The translations under genes and the position numbers were made by a program. Below are positions 9,683 to 19,335 of a DNA stretch of 64,000 nucleotides, in pieces (within the stretch, counting starts at the first letter, position 1; the number at the start of each line of letters is the position of its first letter). Location: positions 2,375,395-2,439,394 of the forward strand of contig NZ_KB235930.1 in assembly GCF_000332295.1 (NCBI RefSeq). The letters are read 5' to 3'. Below the pieces are notes generated by a model. It saw nothing but the letters and a program-made list of their open reading frames with translations. It did not search any database and was not told where the DNA came from. The DNA is from Fortiea contorta PCC 7126. Its GTDB lineage: Bacteria > Cyanobacteriota > Cyanobacteriia > Cyanobacteriales > Nostocaceae.

Positions 9683-10564
9683 CTAATAATTATTAGTTAT
9701 TACCAAATCTAAAATCTTTTCCCAATCTGGCAAAAATAATCCAAATGTATGAGACAATTTCTTATTCTCTAATAAAGAATTAGCTGGTCTACTGGCGGCT
9801 GTGGGATACTCTGCTGTGGTAATCGCTAGCAATCTTTGCAATTTGCGACTTGATTTAATATCATCTACCAAAATTGCTTTGGCGAATTCATACCAGCTAG
9901 TTTGTCCACTAGCTGTGAGATGATAAATCCCGCTTTTATTGGCTATAAAATCAGTCACATTCTGTGGAGATTGGAACAAAATTTGAGCAGTGATTTCTGC
10001 AATCATTCGGCTCCAAGTTGGGGCGCCAATTTGATCATCTACAACTCTAATTTCTTCTCGTTCTTGAGCTAGTTTTAACATTGTCAATAAAAAATTTTTA
10101 CCCCGCAGTCCATAAACCCAACTGGTGCGTAAAATTAAATAAGGTACACCAACAGATATGATCGCTTGTTCACCAGCTAGTTTGGTTTTACCATAGATAT
10201 TCTGGGGGTTTGGTTGGTCTAATTCAGTATATGCAGTGGCTTTTGCACCATTAAATACATAATCTGTGGAATAATGGATCATGGCTGCACCGACCCTTGC
10301 TGCTGCTTGAGCGATCGCACCTACAGCCACACCGTTAATTAACATAGCCAATTCAGGCTCTGATTCTGCTCGGTCTACCGCTGTATAAGCCGCTGCGTTG
10401 ATAATTAAGTTTGGTTTTATTTCTGCAATTATCGAAAAAATGGTGTCTGGTTCGGCTAAATCCATTTGGTGACGTTTTACAGCAATAACTTCACCCACCG
10501 TCATTAAGGTGCGTTGTAATTCCCAGCCTACCTGTCCAGTGACACCTGTTAGTAAGATTTTCAT
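9683..10564 (-). CDS. rfbD: dTDP-4-dehydrorhamnose reductase
   Basis: A 293-aa NAD(P)H-dependent SDR enzyme for the last step of dTDP-L-rhamnose synthesis. The N-terminal Rossmann motif is GVTGQVGWEL (7-16). NAAAYTAVDRAE (56-67) and the catalytic YSTDYVFNG plus YGKTKLAGE (about 127-135), with the Y-x3-K pair, are intact. Its start overlaps the end of rfbC by 4 nt, indicating translational coupling. It is the fourth gene of the minus-strand rfbBACD operon. Confidence 0.95.
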   Translation of the reverse strand: MKILLTGVTGQVGWELQRTLMTVGEVIAVKRHQMDLAEPDTIFSIIAEIKPNLIINAAAYTAVDRAESEPELAMLINGVAVGAIAQAAARVGAAMIHYSTDYVFNGAKATAYTELDQPNPQNIYGKTKLAGEQAIISVGVPYLILRTSWVYGLRGKNFLLTMLKLAQEREEIRVVDDQIGAPTWSRMIAEITAQILFQSPQNVTDFIANKSGIYHLTASGQTSWYEFAKAILVDDIKSSRKLQRLLAITTAEYPTAASRPANSLLENKKLSHTFGLFLPDWEKILDLVITNNY

Positions 10565-11106
10565 GCAAACACCTCTGCGTTCTTTAGCAATTGACCGGCT
10601 TTATCTTTCGCAGACAAAATTGGGTCTTCTGTCATCGGCCAAGCGATCGCTAAATCTGGATCATTCCACAAAATGGTACGCTCATACTGGGGTGCATAGT
10701 AATCTGTCGTTTTATATAAAACTTCAGTAGCTTCTGAAAGTACCACAAAACCATGAGCAAAACCCGGTGGTATCCAAAACTGGCGTTGATTTTCGGCTGT
10801 CAAATACATCCCTTCCCACTGACAAAAAGTCGGAGAACTCTTTCTCAAATCTACAGCGACATCAAATATTGAACCTACCGCAACTCTCACCAGTTTTCCT
10901 TGGGGTTGCTGGATTTGATAATGTAAACCCCGCAAAACATTGTGAGCAGAACGCGAATGATTGTCCTGGACAAAATGTTGATTAATACCTACCTTTTCTA
11001 AAAACTTTTTCTCGTTATAACTTTCATAAAAAAAACCACGATCGTCACCAAAAATTTGTGGTTCAATTACGAGCAAATTATGAATTTTCGTCTGTATTAC
11101 CTGCAT
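10561..11106 (-). CDS. rfbC: dTDP-4-dehydrorhamnose 3,5-epimerase
   Basis: A 181-aa cupin-fold enzyme that epimerises dTDP-4-keto-6-deoxyglucose at C3 and C5. It shows DDRGFFYESYN (21-31), the QDNHSRSAHNVLRGLHYQ segment (about 47-64) with the catalytic His, and FWIPPGFAHGFVVLSE (about 109-124). The length is typical. It overlaps rfbD and lies 10 nt after rfbA. Confidence 0.96.
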   Translation of the reverse strand: MQVIQTKIHNLLVIEPQIFGDDRGFFYESYNEKKFLEKVGINQHFVQDNHSRSAHNVLRGLHYQIQQPQGKLVRVAVGSIFDVAVDLRKSSPTFCQWEGMYLTAENQRQFWIPPGFAHGFVVLSEATEVLYKTTDYYAPQYERTILWNDPDLAIAWPMTEDPILSAKDKAGQLLKNAEVFA

Positions 11107-11116
11107 TTTTTGAATC

Positions 11117-12052
11117 TCAATTAATTGTCAAAATTGCTGTGCTATGGGGATATACTTTGTGCTGTTTGCTAGTTATGGTATGATGTTCATTCTCTAAAAT
11201 TGCCATCAAATAGCGACCATAACTACTCTTAGCCATAGGTTCAGTTAAACAACGCAGTTGCTCTGCATCTATATACCCTTGAGTGTAAGCAATTTCTTCA
11301 ACACAAGCTATTTTTAGTCCTTGTCTCTCTTCTAGGGTTTGGATAAAATTACTGGCTTGATGCAACGATTCATGAGTACCAGTATCTAACCAAGCATATC
11401 CTCGTCCTAATAATTCTACTCGCAATTGACCTTGCTGCAAATACGCTAAATTCAAATCTGTAATTTCTAGTTCATTGCGAGCGGAAGGTTTTAGACTAGC
11501 AGCTATTTCTGCTACTTGATAATCATAAAAATAAATACCAGGAACAGCATATTTAGATTTAGGAATTAGAGGTTTTTCCTCAATACTAATCGCTTGCTGA
11601 TTTTGGTCAAATTCGATTACTCCATACTGCTGAGGTTCTTTGACCTGATAACCAAAAACCAATCCACCTGTTTTCAGAGTTGCGGCTTTTGTTAAAACTT
11701 CTGTGAAACCATGCCCATAGAAAATATTGTCACCTAAAATTAAACAAACTGGCTCGTTGGCAATAAAATCTTTACCCAAAATAAAAGCCTGTGCTAAACC
11801 GTCTGGCTGGGGTTGCTCAACATAACTAAACTGCAAACCCCACTGATTACCATCGCTTAACAAGTGTTGAAAAAATGGCAAATCTTTAGGAGTTGAAATA
11901 ATCAAAATCTCTCGAATACCTGCCAACATTAACACAGATAAGGGATAATAAATCATCGGCTTATCATAAACAGGCATCAATTGCTTACTAATTGCATAGG
12001 TTATGGGATAAAGACGTGTACCAGAACCACCAGCTAAGATAATACCTTTCAT
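11117..12052 (-). CDS. rfbA: Glucose-1-phosphate thymidylyltransferase
   Basis: A 311-aa nucleotidyltransferase making dTDP-glucose. The N-terminal signature [20 protein letters not shown] has the G-G-x-G-T-R-L nucleotide loop, followed by [17 protein letters not shown], the catalytic LGDNIFYGH (about 106-114) and [16 protein letters not shown] (about 224-239). It lies between rfbB (45-nt gap) and rfbC (10-nt gap). The C-terminal 20 residues are less conserved but the length is near normal. Confidence 0.96.
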   Translation of the reverse strand: MKGIILAGGSGTRLYPITYAISKQLMPVYDKPMIYYPLSVLMLAGIREILIISTPKDLPFFQHLLSDGNQWGLQFSYVEQPQPDGLAQAFILGKDFIANEPVCLILGDNIFYGHGFTEVLTKAATLKTGGLVFGYQVKEPQQYGVIEFDQNQQAISIEEKPLIPKSKYAVPGIYFYDYQVAEIAASLKPSARNELEITDLNLAYLQQGQLRVELLGRGYAWLDTGTHESLHQASNFIQTLEERQGLKIACVEEIAYTQGYIDAEQLRCLTEPMAKSSYGRYLMAILENEHHTITSKQHKVYPHSTAILTIN

Positions 12053-12097
12053 GTTACGTCACTCGTCACAACAACAAAATTACTATTAGCTATAGTC

Positions 12098-13168
12098 TTA
12101 AACTTGGCGATGATCATAATTTTTTTGCAACCAAGTTTGATAAGATCCAGAACGTACTTGATTCACCCATTCTGAGTTACTAAGATACCATTGGACTGTT
12201 TTGAATAAACCGCTATCAAAGTTTTCTTGAGGTTGCCAACCTAAATCTCTGTTAATCTTACTACAGTCGATTGCATATCGTTTGTCGTGACCAGGACGGT
12301 CTTTGACAAAAGTGATTAAAGATGAATGGCGATAATCAGATTTAGGCGCTAAATCGTCAAGAATTGCACAAATATTTTCCACAACAGTCAAGTTAGCTTG
12401 TTCATTCAATCCGCCAATATTGTAAGTTTCTGCAATTTTTCCTTGTTGAAGAACTAAATATATAGCCTCACAATGATCCGTGACATAAAGCCAATCGCGG
12501 ATATTTTGACCATCACCATATATAGGTAATGGTTTACCATCTAAAGCATTGAGAATAGTTAAAGGAATAAGTTTTTCGGGAAACTGACGAGGCCCGTAAT
12601 TGTTGGAGCAATTTGTGGTTAAAGTTGGCAATCCATAGGTATGATTGTAGACGCGGACAAAATGATCAGATGCTGCTTTAGAAGCTGCATAAGGACTATT
12701 AGGAGCGTATGGTGTATCTTCTCTAAAAGCTGGTTCTTGAGGAGTGAGTGAACCGTATACTTCATCTGTAGATACATGTAAAAAGCGAAACTTTTGCTGT
12801 TTTTGTAGAGATAATTGTTGCCAATAAAGCCGACTAGCTTCTAATAACTGAAAAGTTCCCACTACATTTGTTTCAATAAAGTCACGAGGGCTAAATATGG
12901 AACGATCAACATGACTTTCTGCTGCAAAATTGATAATTGCATCTGGTTGATATTGTTTGAGTAAGTAATTGACTAATTCTGCATTGTTGATATCTCCTTG
13001 CACAAAATTATAGTCAGGATCATTTTGCAGTTCTGCTAAGGTTTGTAGGTTACTGGCGTAAGTCAGTTTATCTAAATTAATCACCTTAGCCCATTTTTTT
13101 TGTCGAGCTAGAATAATAAAGTTAGCACCGATGAATCCGGCTCCGCCAGTCACTAATATTGTCAACAT
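12098..13168 (-). CDS. rfbB: dTDP-glucose 4,6-dehydratase
   Basis: A 356-aa SDR enzyme and first gene of the rfbBACD operon. It shows [11 protein letters not shown] (8-18), the [12 protein letters not shown] region (about 80-91), STDEVYGS (about 132-139) with the Thr-Asp-Glu catalytic group, and [10 protein letters not shown] (about 159-168). It removes water from dTDP-glucose to give the 4-keto-6-deoxy intermediate. The 204-nt gap upstream, before the epimerase gene on the same strand, should hold the operon promoter. Confidence 0.96.
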   Translation of the reverse strand: MLTILVTGGAGFIGANFIILARQKKWAKVINLDKLTYASNLQTLAELQNDPDYNFVQGDINNAELVNYLLKQYQPDAIINFAAESHVDRSIFSPRDFIETNVVGTFQLLEASRLYWQQLSLQKQQKFRFLHVSTDEVYGSLTPQEPAFREDTPYAPNSPYAASKAASDHFVRVYNHTYGLPTLTTNCSNNYGPRQFPEKLIPLTILNALDGKPLPIYGDGQNIRDWLYVTDHCEAIYLVLQQGKIAETYNIGGLNEQANLTVVENICAILDDLAPKSDYRHSSLITFVKDRPGHDKRYAIDCSKINRDLGWQPQENFDSGLFKTVQWYLSNSEWVNQVRSGSYQTWLQKNYDHRQV

Positions 13169-13372
13169 CTTTCTTCAAAATCCTTGGTTAATATTTATTG
13201 CTCATGCTAAATATTCCTCTGATTACATCAATAATTCAGAGATTTATTGGTTGAGCATTTTCTATTTAATCGATAATAGTGAAGAAAAATTTTATTGACA
13301 ACTCATGACTCTAACGTTATCTGAGCACAACTGATGACCCTGACCTTGGAGATTGCCAACTTAGCTCTGCAT

Positions 13373-14311
13373 TCACGCTGATTTTAAAATTTCTTCGTCT
13401 ACAGAAAAATCAATTTCTATTTTATCTCGTCCCGTTGCCAGATAATCATTAATAAATGAATCAGTTAGTCCAGAAATTAAATCATACTCTGGTTGCCAAC
13501 CTAATTCTGTAGTTGCCTTCTGTACCGACGCAAAGAAGTGCTGTACCCGCATGGGAAAAGCCTTGCGCTTACCGAAATCGAATTGTTTTGCGTCATAATG
13601 GACAATTTTCACCGCATCTGGTGATTTACCAGCAGCTTGTAAACAAGCACGGGCTAAACCATCAAAAGTAACAAAGCGATCGCCCGAAATATTATAAATT
13701 TGTCCTACGGCCTGGGAATTACCGATAACTTGAACCATTGCCTTGGCTAAGTCTTTGACATGACCTAATTGGGTGATGTGTAAACCATTACCAGGAACGG
13801 GAATTGGGCGATCGCGGACTATTCTATCAAAAAACCAGCTCTCTAAATCGTTATAATTCAGCGGCCCATAAATGTAAGTCGGGCGAATCGAGGTAAACGG
13901 TAATCCTGATTGGGAAAGAAAGGTTTCCGTTTCCTGCTTTCCTAGATGGCGACTTTTGGGATCTACCGCATCTCCTTCCACATGAGGTAATTGATCCGAT
14001 TTGAGATATACCCCCGCCGAACTCATATACACAAAATGTTGCACACGGCCTTGAAAAATTTCCGCCAGTGGTTGAGTATCAGTAAGTTCTCTGCCGTTAT
14101 TGTCAAAAACGACATCAAAATTTTCTTGTGATAACTTCGCTTTTAGCTGAACAGCGTCAGTGCGATCGCCTATAATTTGTCCTACTCCCTGTAAGGATGG
14201 TACGGGACGATTACCACGATTGAACAGTACCACCTCATGTCCTTGTTCCACGAGCAGTTGAGTCAGGTATACACCAATGAACCGAGTACCACCCATCACT
14301 AAAATTCGCAT
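13373..14311 (-). CDS. NAD-dependent epimerase/dehydratase, CSP41-like
   Basis: A 312-aa extended SDR protein with N-terminal MRILVMGGTRFIG and a YMSSAGVY segment near 92-100. The Y-x3-K of classical SDRs is not obvious, as in the CSP41 family. Plant chloroplast CSP41 proteins of this type bind RNA, and cyanobacterial homologues are usually annotated as epimerases. It lies in the EPS block but has no sugar-specific signature, so it could be a sugar nucleotide epimerase or a CSP41-type RNA-associated protein. It is transcribed divergently from the GT4 gene, with a 260-nt spacer. Confidence 0.8.
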   Translation of the reverse strand: MRILVMGGTRFIGVYLTQLLVEQGHEVVLFNRGNRPVPSLQGVGQIIGDRTDAVQLKAKLSQENFDVVFDNNGRELTDTQPLAEIFQGRVQHFVYMSSAGVYLKSDQLPHVEGDAVDPKSRHLGKQETETFLSQSGLPFTSIRPTYIYGPLNYNDLESWFFDRIVRDRPIPVPGNGLHITQLGHVKDLAKAMVQVIGNSQAVGQIYNISGDRFVTFDGLARACLQAAGKSPDAVKIVHYDAKQFDFGKRKAFPMRVQHFFASVQKATTELGWQPEYDLISGLTDSFINDYLATGRDKIEIDFSVDEEILKSA

Positions 14312-14571
14312 AGATTCCCACTTCCTTCGTCAGTTCCGATCAAGGGGTAGGGGTTAGGGGCTGGAAAAGTGTTTTTCCATGTCCAATACCCAATTTCCCA
14401 TCCCCAATTCCTTTGAGATTATCAGGTTACAGTATCCTCCTGGAACCAGTTTCGGGAAAATCGCGTCAGCAAATGTATCTGGGGCGCTTCCCATTATCTA
14501 GTTATCAGGGAAACTTTTCAGTTAACCTCACTATTTGCCTTAATTATTTTCTACCTAATTAAAAATTAGCG

Positions 14572-15714
14572 GTGCCCTTGAAATATGCTCTGGTTCATGA
14601 GTGGCTGACGCCCAAAGCCACCGGGGGTTCAGAATTAGTTGTTCGGGAGATTTTGCGTCACATTGATGCTGATTTGTACGCCCTCATCGACTTTGAATCC
14701 AACAATCCCGAAAGTTATTTATACAAGCGTCAGATTGGCAAGACATTTCTCCAGCGTTTTCCCTATGCTCGTAATGGTATACAAAATTACCTGCCTTTGT
14801 GGCCATTAGCGATTGAACAGCTGGATTTGCGTCAATATGACGTAATTCTGTCTTCATCCCACGCAGTAGCAAAAGGAGTTCTCACTACTCCTGAGCAGTT
14901 ACATATTTGCTATTGCCATAGCCCCATGCGTTACGCTTGGGATTTAACCTTTGATTACCTAAACCAGAGCCAGATGGGGAGAGGAATTCCGGGGTGGATA
15001 GCGCGGTATCTACTACATCGTCTGCGTCAGTGGGATGTATTGAGTGCGAATCGCGTTGATTATTTTATTGCTAACTCGCATTACACAGCTAAAAGGATTT
15101 GGCGCTGCTATCGACGAGAAGCAAAAGTGATTTATCCCCCAGTAAATGTTGAGGCATTTCCTTTTTTTTCCCAAAAAGAGGATTTTTACCTGACTGTTTC
15201 CCGGTTGGTAAGTTACAAGCAGGTATCTTTGATTATCAAAGCTTTTAATCAACTGCAAAAACCTTTAGTAGTAATTGGCACAGGCTCAGAAATGAAACAT
15301 CTTTGTGCGATCGCTAGTCCTAATATTCAAATACTTGGATGGCAACCTGATGATGTAGTAAAAAAATATATGGCCAAAGCAAAAGCGTTTGTGTATGCGG
15401 CTTGTGAAGACTTTGGCATTGCCTTAGTCGAAGCCCAAGCTTGTGGTACACCAGTAATCGCCTACGGTGCTGGAGGTGCACTAGAAACAGTGCGAGACCT
15501 CCGCTCTCACCCAGATACAGGCACCGGCATCTTTTTTTCCCAGCAAGTAGAAGCAGCTTTAGTAGAGGCCGTAGAAAAATTTGAAATCTACGCAGATGCG
15601 TTGAATCCTGAGTATGCAAGACAACATGCTGCTCAGTTTTCCAGAAAAGCCTTTGCACAAAGCTATCAAGATTTTGTTTTCCAGTGCAGTCAAAAAAGAC
15701 CTGCTAGGGAGTGA
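14572..15714 (+). CDS. Glycosyltransferase family 4
   Basis: A 380-aa GT-B enzyme. The N-terminal acceptor domain has YALVHEWLTPKATGGSELV (5-23) and ICYCHSPMRYAWD (about 111-123). The C-terminal donor domain has LTVSRLVSYKQ, IQILGWQPDD and the E-x7-E region DFGIALVEAQACGTPVIAYG. The start is GTG at 14572; TTG 14578 is a weaker alternative, and no ATG is suitably placed. It precedes a sugar transferase by 100-113 nt, depending on the start used for that gene, so they may be co-transcribed for EPS assembly. Confidence 0.88.
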   Translation: MPLKYALVHEWLTPKATGGSELVVREILRHIDADLYALIDFESNNPESYLYKRQIGKTFLQRFPYARNGIQNYLPLWPLAIEQLDLRQYDVILSSSHAVAKGVLTTPEQLHICYCHSPMRYAWDLTFDYLNQSQMGRGIPGWIARYLLHRLRQWDVLSANRVDYFIANSHYTAKRIWRCYRREAKVIYPPVNVEAFPFFSQKEDFYLTVSRLVSYKQVSLIIKAFNQLQKPLVVIGTGSEMKHLCAIASPNIQILGWQPDDVVKKYMAKAKAFVYAACEDFGIALVEAQACGTPVIAYGAGGALETVRDLRSHPDTGTGIFFSQQVEAALVEAVEKFEIYADALNPEYARQHAAQFSRKAFAQSYQDFVFQCSQKRPARE

Positions 15715-15823
15715 TGGCGAGGATTTGTACCCTCGTTTTTTAGGCTTTTGGAAAATTAACCCCAGAAGCACCTCCTTTTAGCTTTAAGATTGGGACTATG
15801 TGTGGTGTGGATTGTTAAGGAGT

Positions 15824-16585
15824 ATGATGACTGCCCAGAGTTCTCTCCTCTCCGGCAAGCGAGGCCTACGGCAAGACGCTAGCGGGTCTACGCGTACTTT
15901 ATTGAAACGCGGTCAACAGAAAAAGACTCGTACGGTACAACCAAAAGGTTTGTCTTTTCAAGGCTTGAACGGAGAGTTTGCCAAACGACTTTTCGATATT
16001 GTGTTTTCGCTTTCAGTTTTGATCCTGTTTTTTCCCATTTACTTAATCTTGGCTTTGCTGATTGCCATCAGCTCACAAGGCCCGATTTTTTATGTCCAAG
16101 AACGGGTAGGTAAAAATTATAAACCCTTTAACTGTATTAAATTTCGCACAATGGTGAGCAATGCTGACGAAATTCTCGTGCAAATGATGGAAACATCACC
16201 GCAAATGCGACAAGAATTTGAAAGCAGTTTTAAGCTCAAGCATGACCCCCGAATTACAAAAATTGGGCAGTTTTTGCGAATTACCAGCCTGGATGAATTT
16301 CCTCAGTTCTGGAACGTGTTAAAAGGTGACATGAGTGTTGTCGGCCCCCGACCGCTAGTAGCTGAAGAACTACCAAAATATGGTTGTCATATCGACCAGA
16401 TTTTAACCATAAGACCGGGTATCACCGGATTATGGCAGGTTTCCGGGCGTAATGACATACCCTATCCTCGACGAGTCCAAATAGATCTACACTATGTGAA
16501 ATTTAGAAACTTTTGGCTCGATTTGTGGATAATTTTGAAAACAGTCAATGTGGTAATTATGCCCAAAAACAACGGGGCATACTGA
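15824..16585 (+). CDS. Second EPS sugar transferase (WcaJ/RfbP C-terminal type)
   Basis: A roughly 253-aa single-domain bacterial sugar transferase lacking the polytopic N-terminal half of the gene at 178-1596. One membrane helix (about 58-83) is followed by KFRTMVSNADE, ITSLDEFPQFWNVLKGDMSVVGPRP and IRPGITGLWQVSGRN. It would load the first sugar phosphate onto undecaprenyl phosphate. The frame is open from a GTG at 15800, but an AAGGAG box at 15817-15822 directly precedes ATG 15824 and 15827, so one of these is the likely start. The first 30 or so residues are low-conservation and look encoded by a dispersed repeat (15846-15895). Confidence 0.92.
   Translation: MMTAQSSLLSGKRGLRQDASGSTRTLLKRGQQKKTRTVQPKGLSFQGLNGEFAKRLFDIVFSLSVLILFFPIYLILALLIAISSQGPIFYVQERVGKNYKPFNCIKFRTMVSNADEILVQMMETSPQMRQEFESSFKLKHDPRITKIGQFLRITSLDEFPQFWNVLKGDMSVVGPRPLVAEELPKYGCHIDQILTIRPGITGLWQVSGRNDIPYPRRVQIDLHYVKFRNFWLDLWIILKTVNVVIMPKNNGAY
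15846..15895. repeat. Dispersed cyanobacterial repeat inside the sugar transferase 5' end
   Basis: This stretch contains GGCAAG and CTACG words (GGCCTACGGCAAGACGC), the style of a dispersed intergenic repeat often seen in Nostocales. Here it is read in frame as residues about 8-24 of the sugar transferase. Seen: unusual composition against the following conserved domain. Inferred: repeat origin, since no second full copy is in this window. Confidence 0.45.
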
Positions 16586-17135
16586 ACAACTACTCAGGGT
16601 TAATTCTTTGGGGCAGTTTATGCCCCTCAGTGCCAAATTTCTTCCTACATAGCAGGCAAAAAGTTGAAAAGTTGCTGAGTATAAATATTACTGCTCCAGT
16701 TTATGCCTTTATTTACCTGACTAATGCTACATCTGAGAGCTAGATAACAGACTCTTTATGTATATATCTAAGAAATAGATAATACATTATTTAAATATTT
16801 ATTTACGTATAATTACATAATTAATGTTCTCATTCTTCAGCTTTCCTGTAAAGAGCAATAGCTCTGAATCAAAACATTTGTTTCAATCTTAACAAACAAC
16901 CCATTTATATAAATTTTTAGTAAAGAAAACATTGAGTAAAAACCGCAATAGTCTCTATATTTCAGCCAATTTGGCTTATTTATTCAACTAATTATATTTA
17001 AGTGAATTTATTTAAGATAGAATCCGGTTATTCAAGAATATAAGTAGGTTTACCATTAGGCAGTCAAGCACTTAACTGCTAGTTTGTAACAGTGTATAGC
17101 TGTTACTTCATCAAAGCTACAAGGAATTATTGAGC
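16586..17135. other. AT-rich intergenic region upstream of gmd
   Basis: 550 nt between the sugar transferase stop and gmd. It is strongly AT-rich in 16740-17040. I see no coding sequence. A short AAGGAA Shine-Dalgarno-like box at 17121-17126 supports the gmd ATG at 17136. Promoter elements probably lie here but none is definite. Confidence 0.55.
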
Positions 17136-18215
17136 ATGACGCAACAAAAGCGAGCGTTAATCACTGGTATCACCGGTCAAGACGGATCATATCTGAGCGA
17201 GTTTTTGCTAGAGCAAGGTTACGAAGTTCACGGTATTATTCGCCGGACTTCTACTTTTAACACAGACCGCATTGATCACGTCTACGAAGATCCTCATAAA
17301 CAAGGTGTGCGGCTGTTTCTCCATTACGGCGACTTGACCGATGGGACAACGCTGCGCCGCATCATCGAAGAAATCAAGCCAACAGAAATTTACAACTTGG
17401 GTGCTCAATCTCACGTCCGAGTTAGCTTTGATTCACCAGAATACACGGTGGATGCGGTAGGAATGGGAACATTGCGCTTATTAGAAGCGATTCGGGATTA
17501 CCAGCGGCGCACTGGAATTCAAGTGCGCTTCTATCAAGCGGGTTCTTCAGAAATGTATGGTTTGGTACAAGCAGTACCCCAGAGCGAGACTACACCATTT
17601 TATCCCCGTAGTCCCTATGCTTGTGCAAAAGTTTACGCTCACTGGCAAACCATCAACTACCGTGAATCCTACGGGTTATTTGCGTGCAATGGTATACTTT
17701 TCAACCATGAATCACCCAGACGTGGTGAAACCTTCGTGACACGGAAAATTACCAGAGCGATCGCTCAAATTGTCGCTGGCAAACAGAATAAACTGTACAT
17801 GGGCAATCTTGATGCCAAGCGTGATTGGGGCTATGCCAAGGATTACGTCAGGGCAATGTGGCTCATGTTACAAAAAGACCAACCAGATGACTATGTGATC
17901 GCCACAGGCGAAACCCACTCAGTGCGGGAGTTTTTAGAACTAGCATTTAGCTATGTCAATCTCAATTGGCAAGATTACGTAGAATTTGACGAACGTTATC
18001 TGCGTCCCGCTGAAGTAGAATTGCTGATTGGCGACTCCACCAAAGCCCAGCAGAAGTTAGGCTGGAAACCATCTGTCACCTTTGAAGGACTTGTAGCTTT
18101 GATGGTAGAAGCAGACTTGCAAGCATTAGGTTATACTTCACCAAATGTCAATAATGCGCCAGTGCTCAATGACATTGCTACAGTTCGCCAACAATTAGGC
18201 GCTCTCCACTTCTGA
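17136..18215 (+). CDS. gmd: GDP-mannose 4,6-dehydratase
   Basis: A 359-aa extended SDR enzyme that converts GDP-D-mannose to GDP-4-keto-6-deoxymannose. Canonical motifs are present: [14 protein letters not shown] near the N-terminus, the NADP-binding [31 protein letters not shown], the AGSSEMYG catalytic region, [12 protein letters not shown] with Y-x3-K, and [19 protein letters not shown] 17136 is preferred over TTG 17130 because AAGGAA lies 9 nt upstream. The next gene, fcl, overlaps the end or lies 23 nt downstream, depending on its start. Confidence 0.97.
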   Translation: MTQQKRALITGITGQDGSYLSEFLLEQGYEVHGIIRRTSTFNTDRIDHVYEDPHKQGVRLFLHYGDLTDGTTLRRIIEEIKPTEIYNLGAQSHVRVSFDSPEYTVDAVGMGTLRLLEAIRDYQRRTGIQVRFYQAGSSEMYGLVQAVPQSETTPFYPRSPYACAKVYAHWQTINYRESYGLFACNGILFNHESPRRGETFVTRKITRAIAQIVAGKQNKLYMGNLDAKRDWGYAKDYVRAMWLMLQKDQPDDYVIATGETHSVREFLELAFSYVNLNWQDYVEFDERYLRPAEVELLIGDSTKAQQKLGWKPSVTFEGLVALMVEADLQALGYTSPNVNNAPVLNDIATVRQQLGALHF

Positions 18216-18238
18216 TGCACACAGCCAAGGATGAAAAT

Positions 18239-19183
18239 ATGACTGCCTTAGAACTGAAGAATAAACATATTCTCGTTACAGGTGGGGCGGGATTTCTAGG
18301 TCGTCAGGTGATCGAGCAACTGTGTCAAGCTGGAGCAGATCGTCAGAAAATTACAGTACCGCGATCGCGTGACTTTGATCTGCGAATCTGGGAAAATAAC
18401 CAACGAGTTGTTGACCAGCAAAACATCGTCATCCACCTAGCCGCCCACGTCGGCGGTATCGGCCTCAACCGCGAAAAACCTGCAGAGTTATTCTACGACA
18501 ACCTGATGATGGGGACTCAGCTCATCCATGCAGCCCATCAAGCCGGAGTAGAAAAATTTGTTTGTGTTGGTACGATTTGCGCTTACCCCAAATTTACGCC
18601 AGTACCATTCAAAGAAGACGACCTTTGGAATGGCTACCCAGAAGAAACTAACGCCCCTTACGGAATCGCCAAAAAAGCACTTTTAGTGCAACTGCAAGCC
18701 TATCGCCAACAATACGGCTTTAATGGTATCTACCTCCTACCAGTGAACTTATACGGCCCTGAAGATAACTTTGACCCTGGAAGTTCTCACGTTATCCCAG
18801 CATTAATTCGTAAAGTTCACGAAGCCCAAATCAAAGGCGATAAGCAACTCCCCGTTTGGGGTGATGGTAGTCCTACCCGCGAGTTTCTCTATTCAGAAGA
18901 TGCAGCCAGGGGGATTGTCATGGGTACCCAGTTCTATAACGACTCGGAACCAGTTAACCTGGGCACAGGTTATGAAATCTCCATCCGCGATTTAATCACC
19001 CTAATTTGCGAACTGATGGAATTCGACGGCGAAATCGTCTGGGAAACCGACAAACCAAACGGTCAACCACGCCGTTGCTTGGACACCGAACGGGCAGAGC
19101 AGGCTTTCAATTTTACTGCTCAAGTCAGCTTCCAGCAAGGGCTAAAAAATACAATTGCATGGTATCGGCAAAACGCCGCATAA
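18239..19183 (+). CDS. fcl: GDP-L-fucose synthase
   Basis: A roughly 314-aa SDR epimerase-reductase turning GDP-4-keto-6-deoxymannose into GDP-L-fucose. It shows [50 protein letters not shown] and [13 protein letters not shown] with the Y-x3-K pair. An upstream ATG at 18215 overlaps the gmd stop by 1 nt, but AAGGA at 18227-18231, 7 nt before ATG 18239, makes the latter more likely. Gmd and Fcl together complete GDP-L-fucose synthesis for the EPS. Confidence 0.95.
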   Translation: MTALELKNKHILVTGGAGFLGRQVIEQLCQAGADRQKITVPRSRDFDLRIWENNQRVVDQQNIVIHLAAHVGGIGLNREKPAELFYDNLMMGTQLIHAAHQAGVEKFVCVGTICAYPKFTPVPFKEDDLWNGYPEETNAPYGIAKKALLVQLQAYRQQYGFNGIYLLPVNLYGPEDNFDPGSSHVIPALIRKVHEAQIKGDKQLPVWGDGSPTREFLYSEDAARGIVMGTQFYNDSEPVNLGTGYEISIRDLITLICELMEFDGEIVWETDKPNGQPRRCLDTERAEQAFNFTAQVSFQQGLKNTIAWYRQNAA

Positions 19184-19184
19184 C

Positions 19185-19292
19185 CAGACCATCAAGAATA
19201 ATGCTTTGGTAGGGGCGTAGCTTGCTTCTCCGTTTCGGAGTACGGCCGTTCGCCCTTACGGAAAATCTATACTAATGGGACAGACCATCAAG
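19185..19292. repeat. Small insertion flanked by 12-bp direct repeats
   Basis: CAGACCATCAAG occurs at 19185-19196 and again at 19281-19292, just after the fcl stop. Between them lies a palindrome-rich stretch with GGGGCG and CGTTCGCCC words shared with repeats near 40700 and 60940. The right copy is preceded by TAATGGGACAGACC, which also forms one arm of the hairpin at 41878-41914. This looks like an inserted small repeat with target duplication, or recombination between repeats. Confidence 0.6.
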
Positions 19293-19335
19293 TAACAGAA
19301 ATCCTTACCCCGTCAGCTTTCAAACCTTTTCCCCA

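Noticed and set aside
16513-16743. 76-aa ORF after the second sugar transferase
   Set aside because: Starts inside the sugar transferase in another frame and continues into AT-rich spacer; no ribosome site.
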